Below, piece by piece: positions 61,695 to 64,000 of a stretch of 64,000 nucleotides of DNA (the first letter of the stretch is position 1; each line of letters begins with the position of its first letter). Source of the stretch: Clostridium sp. UBA4548 (lineage in GTDB: Bacteria > Bacillota > Clostridia > Clostridiales > Clostridiaceae); contig NZ_DGLI01000025.1 of NCBI RefSeq assembly GCF_002387895.1, forward strand, positions 187,041 through 251,040, in the 5' to 3' direction. A model generated the notes under the pieces. The model ran no database searches. It saw only the letters and a list, made by a program, of their open reading frames with translations, and had not been told where the DNA came from. A program made the translations under genes and the position numbers.

Positions 61695-62567
61695 ATGCGT
61701 ACAGAACAAGAAATGTTTGATTTAATTATAAATATTGCAAAGAATGATGATAGAATTCGTGCAGTTTTCATGAATGGTTCAAGAATAAACCCCAATGCTA
61801 AAAAAGATATTTTTCAGGATTATGATATTGAATATGTTGTTAAGGAAACAAAGTCTTTTCGTGAAGACAAAAGTTGGATTGATAAATTTGGTGAACGGTT
61901 ATATATGCAATATCCAGAAGGTAATTCGCTTTATCCAAGTGATGTGGAAAATTGCTATGCTTGGCTTATGCAGTTTACAGATGGAAATCGTCTCGATTTA
62001 ACTATATGTACATTAACGCAGGCACTTAAAGATATTAGAAATGATAAACTTTGTAAAATACTACTGGATAAAGACAACTGTTTACCATATATACCAGAGG
62101 CAACAGATGAAACTCATTGGGTAAAGAAACCGACAGAGTGTCAATTCATGGATGCATGTAATGAATTTTGGTGGTGTCTTAATAATGTTGCTAAGGGTTT
62201 ATGGAGAGAAGAAGTACCATGTGTAATGGACATGCTAAATCATGCTGTACGTCCGATGTTACTACTATTATTAGGATGGAAAATTGGATATGATACGAAT
62301 TTTACAGTTAGTATTGGAAAATCAGGAAAGTACATGTATAGATGGCTAAAAGAGAGCGAATGGAATGCATTTTTGAAAACTTATCCTTCTGGAGTTGTAA
62401 AAGATATTTGGGAATCAGTATTTATTATGTGTGATTTATTTAATGATATAGCAAAAGAAGTATCCTTTATCATGAACATTAAATATAACGAAGTTGAGGC
62501 AAATAACAGCTTGAAGTTTTTAAAAGATGTTTTCGTATTACCTAAAGATGCTGAAAAAATATATTAG
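61695..62567 (+). CDS. Aminoglycoside 6-adenylyltransferase-like enzyme, ANT(6) family
   Basis: 290 residues. Nucleotidyltransferase motif FMNGSRINPN near 24, FQDYDIEYVV near 40 with the metal Asp pair, DGNRLDLTI near 95, and a helical C-terminal domain with HAVRPMLLLLLGWK. This is the AadE/ANT(6) architecture that adenylylates streptomycin-type aminoglycosides. Chromosomal clostridial homologues often have other or no known substrate, so resistance is inferred. GGAGG 7 bases before the ATG. Confidence 0.85.
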   Translation: MRTEQEMFDLIINIAKNDDRIRAVFMNGSRINPNAKKDIFQDYDIEYVVKETKSFREDKSWIDKFGERLYMQYPEGNSLYPSDVENCYAWLMQFTDGNRLDLTICTLTQALKDIRNDKLCKILLDKDNCLPYIPEATDETHWVKKPTECQFMDACNEFWWCLNNVAKGLWREEVPCVMDMLNHAVRPMLLLLLGWKIGYDTNFTVSIGKSGKYMYRWLKESEWNAFLKTYPSGVVKDIWESVFIMCDLFNDIAKEVSFIMNIKYNEVEANNSLKFLKDVFVLPKDAEKIY

Positions 62568-62613
62568 TAAGTAGTATAAGGTATTCGTTATGTAAGTAAA
62601 TTTGCTTAGTAAT

Positions 62614-62720
62614 CTTCTTAAGATATGTCTTAATCATAGAAATATAATTAATTTAAACCTACAAAAATATGAAGGGTATGTAGTTTATACATAATCTTTC
62701 TACCAATAAATAAAGCGTCT
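62614..62720 (+). repeat. Module C, copy 7
   Basis: AGATATGTCTTAATCATAG ... GAAGGGTATGTAGTTTATACATAATCTTTC with AAATAAAGCG tail. Nearly identical to the copy at 58749. The rest of the gap up to 62854 is spacer F (AGTTAAAGATCAATAG). Confidence 0.78.
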
Positions 62721-62854
62721 TAAAGCTTTCTGATATAAGCTTTAAGACTTGATCTCCTAACCTAAGAGAGCAACAAAAAAATAATATAGTTAAAGATCAA
62801 TAGTAATTTACTTAGAAGAAGATTAAAGTATTTATATTTAACAAGGAGGTTATT

Positions 62855-63625
62855 ATGAAAGAGTTTATAGTAGATAATAAAATCAGGTATCATGATTTTC
62901 CAGGTAAAGATACCCCAATATTATTTATTCATGGTTTAGGCTGCGCTGGATCTTTTGATTATCCTGAAGTCGCAGCACAAACTGAGTTAATTGAACACAG
63001 ACGAATATTAATAGATTTACTTGGCAGTGGCTTTAGTGATAAACCTGATAATTACTTATATACCATAAAAGAACATGCAGACTATCTGTATAGTTTTATA
63101 CAAGAGCAAAAACTTCATAAGTTTATTATTTTTGCGCATAGTTTAGGCGGGCCTATTGCACTTGAACTTGCAGATAAATGCAGAGAGCAGGTTGAAACAA
63201 TAATTCTTAGTGAAGCTAATTTAGATAAAAGCAGTGTAGGCTCATGTAGTTATGAATTTGGAACTTGTGATGAAGAAGATTTCGTAAGTGGGGTATTTGA
63301 TGAAACTGTTAATTCGAATTCAATTGAAAATTCTATGTGGTCAGCTACATTATCAGTTTGTTCTTCAATAGCAATTAGCAGAATTTCAAAGTCTGCAGTT
63401 GCTGGCGGTGACCCATCGTGGCGTGACATATTATATTCATTACAATGTAAAAGGACTTTTATTTTTGGTGAAAAATCTTTACCAGATGACGATAAAATTG
63501 AGTTGGAAAGACAAAGAATAAATATTGAAATTGTCAAATCAGCAGGACATTCTATGGCTTGGGAAAATCCAAAGGGATTAGCAGAAGCAATAAAAAAAGG
63601 CATCCTTTATGCACGAGAATTATAG
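62855..63625 (+). CDS. Alpha/beta-fold hydrolase
   Basis: 256 residues. HGLGCAG near 28 (oxyanion hole), LLGSGFSDKP near 63, nucleophile elbow AHSLGG near 98 (Ser), and terminal His in SAGHSMAWE near 236. Perhydrolase or esterase type. AAGGAGG lies 7 bases before the ATG. Confidence 0.85.
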   Translation: MKEFIVDNKIRYHDFPGKDTPILFIHGLGCAGSFDYPEVAAQTELIEHRRILIDLLGSGFSDKPDNYLYTIKEHADYLYSFIQEQKLHKFIIFAHSLGGPIALELADKCREQVETIILSEANLDKSSVGSCSYEFGTCDEEDFVSGVFDETVNSNSIENSMWSATLSVCSSIAISRISKSAVAGGDPSWRDILYSLQCKRTFIFGEKSLPDDDKIELERQRINIEIVKSAGHSMAWENPKGLAEAIKKGILYAREL

Positions 63626-63636
63626 ATGTTATAAAA

Positions 63637-63690
63637 AAGGATAAATTCCAATTTGTAAAGTAAAGTATTATTTTTAGCTTTATCTTTTCA
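63637..63690 (+). repeat. Module D, last copy
   Basis: AAATTCCAATTTGTAAAGT ... TTTTTAGCTTTATC. It is followed by the next gene without B, C or A modules, so this junction is shortened. Confidence 0.7.
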
Positions 63691-63736
63691 ATTTCCAGTC
63701 AGGCAGATTACCTATTACAAAGAAAGAAGTGGTTAA

Positions 63737-64000
63737 ATGGAAGGTATTAAAATCGACTCATTATTGCCATTCGGCGGTTATAATTGGCGCGTCCTTGACA
63801 TTCAAAACAATAAGGCTTTGATTATAACCGAAGATATTATAGATCAACGCCCTTACCATGATGCCTATAAAGATATAACATGGGCTGACTGCGCCTTAAG
63901 AAAATATCTTAATGGTGAATTTTACGACAAATTTAACGAAACTGATAAATCAAGAATAAATCCTGTAATAAATAAAAATCTTGATAATCAGTGGTATGGT
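63737..64000 (+). CDS. DUF6273-type protein, 3' end outside window
   Basis: ATG 63737 opens a frame of 88 codons that runs off the window. The sequence FGGYNWRVLDIQNNKALIIT, WADCALRKYLNGEFYDKF and NETDKSRI is the DUF6273 signature found in many clostridial surface or regulatory proteins. Base composition is more balanced than in the neighbours (GGCGCGTCC), hinting at a different origin. No strong ribosome binding site. Confidence 0.65.
   Translation, partial: MEGIKIDSLLPFGGYNWRVLDIQNNKALIITEDIIDQRPYHDAYKDITWADCALRKYLNGEFYDKFNETDKSRINPVINKNLDNQWYG

Noticed and set aside
26675..64000. The regularly repeated intergenic modules as a CRISPR array
   Set aside because: The repeats are separated by whole genes, are mosaics of several elements and have no short regular spacers; no cas gene is present.
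26675..64000. A true integron
   Set aside because: No integron integrase is seen, and module A is a promoter-like palindrome, not a paired-site attC. Only one weak attC-like structure exists (36807-36872).

Overview
The window comes from a low-GC Firmicute, most likely Clostridium or a close relative. The DNA is very AT-rich, ribosome binding sites are strong and purine-rich (AGGAGG or runs of G), and the gene families fit this group: ECF sigma/anti-sigma pairs, a CadC/CadA metal-efflux pair, a WYL-domain regulator, a glycine riboswitch, and many GNAT enzymes. I found no rRNA or tRNA gene, CRISPR array, transposase or integrase. Both edges cut genes: an ECF sigma factor at the left and a DUF6273-type protein at the right.

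The left part (1-26 kb) is a mixed chromosomal region. It holds two paralogous ECF sigma/anti-sigma modules (1-1049 and 3054-4926) with an enterochelin-esterase-like gene between them, and an orphan mraY (5500-6453). A three-gene locus follows (7219-11036): a WYL regulator, an unrecognised protein, and an HNH-motif membrane protein. Next come an alpha/beta hydrolase, a minus-strand PfoR/EIIC-like membrane protein behind a tandem glycine riboswitch and its terminator, and an HD-domain nucleotidase. The rest is a metal-resistance block (cadC operator, cadC, cadA, methyltransferase, ZIP transporter, His-rich gene remnant), a heterodimeric ABC exporter with a divergent HTH gene, and a GATase-like protein.

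The right part (about 26.6 kb to the end) is different. About 35 short genes, all but one on the plus strand, stand singly or in pairs. They encode small-molecule-modifying or detoxifying enzymes: GNATs, Nudix and HIT hydrolases, P-loop kinases, nucleotidyltransferases including an ANT(6)-like enzyme, alpha/beta hydrolases, methyltransferase, phosphatases, a YbaK editing enzyme, and DUF3788/DUF3795/YciI/TIGR04076 proteins. They are separated by mosaic intergenic DNA built from a few recurring modules. Module A (17 copies) is a palindrome centred on ATTACAGTAAT followed by an extended -10 box, TGGTARAAT. Module B (9 copies) and module C (7 copies) are terminator-like hairpins. Module D (about a dozen full or partial copies) is a 3'-flank sequence, and module E is a spacer before A. 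The layout resembles a gene-cassette array in which each gene brings its own promoter and terminator.

The array is also decaying and recombining. Four genes carry one in-frame stop each (TAG, TAA, TGA, TAG), two carry a frameshift, one nucleotidyltransferase exists as a full copy and as a broken chimeric copy, and a truncated peptidase E is fused to the ribosome binding site of the next gene. Copies of modules A and B also flank the esterase gene at 1.3-2.9 kb, and modules occur near 6.5 and 14.1 kb, so solo cassettes probably sit outside the main array. How cassettes move is not visible in this window.
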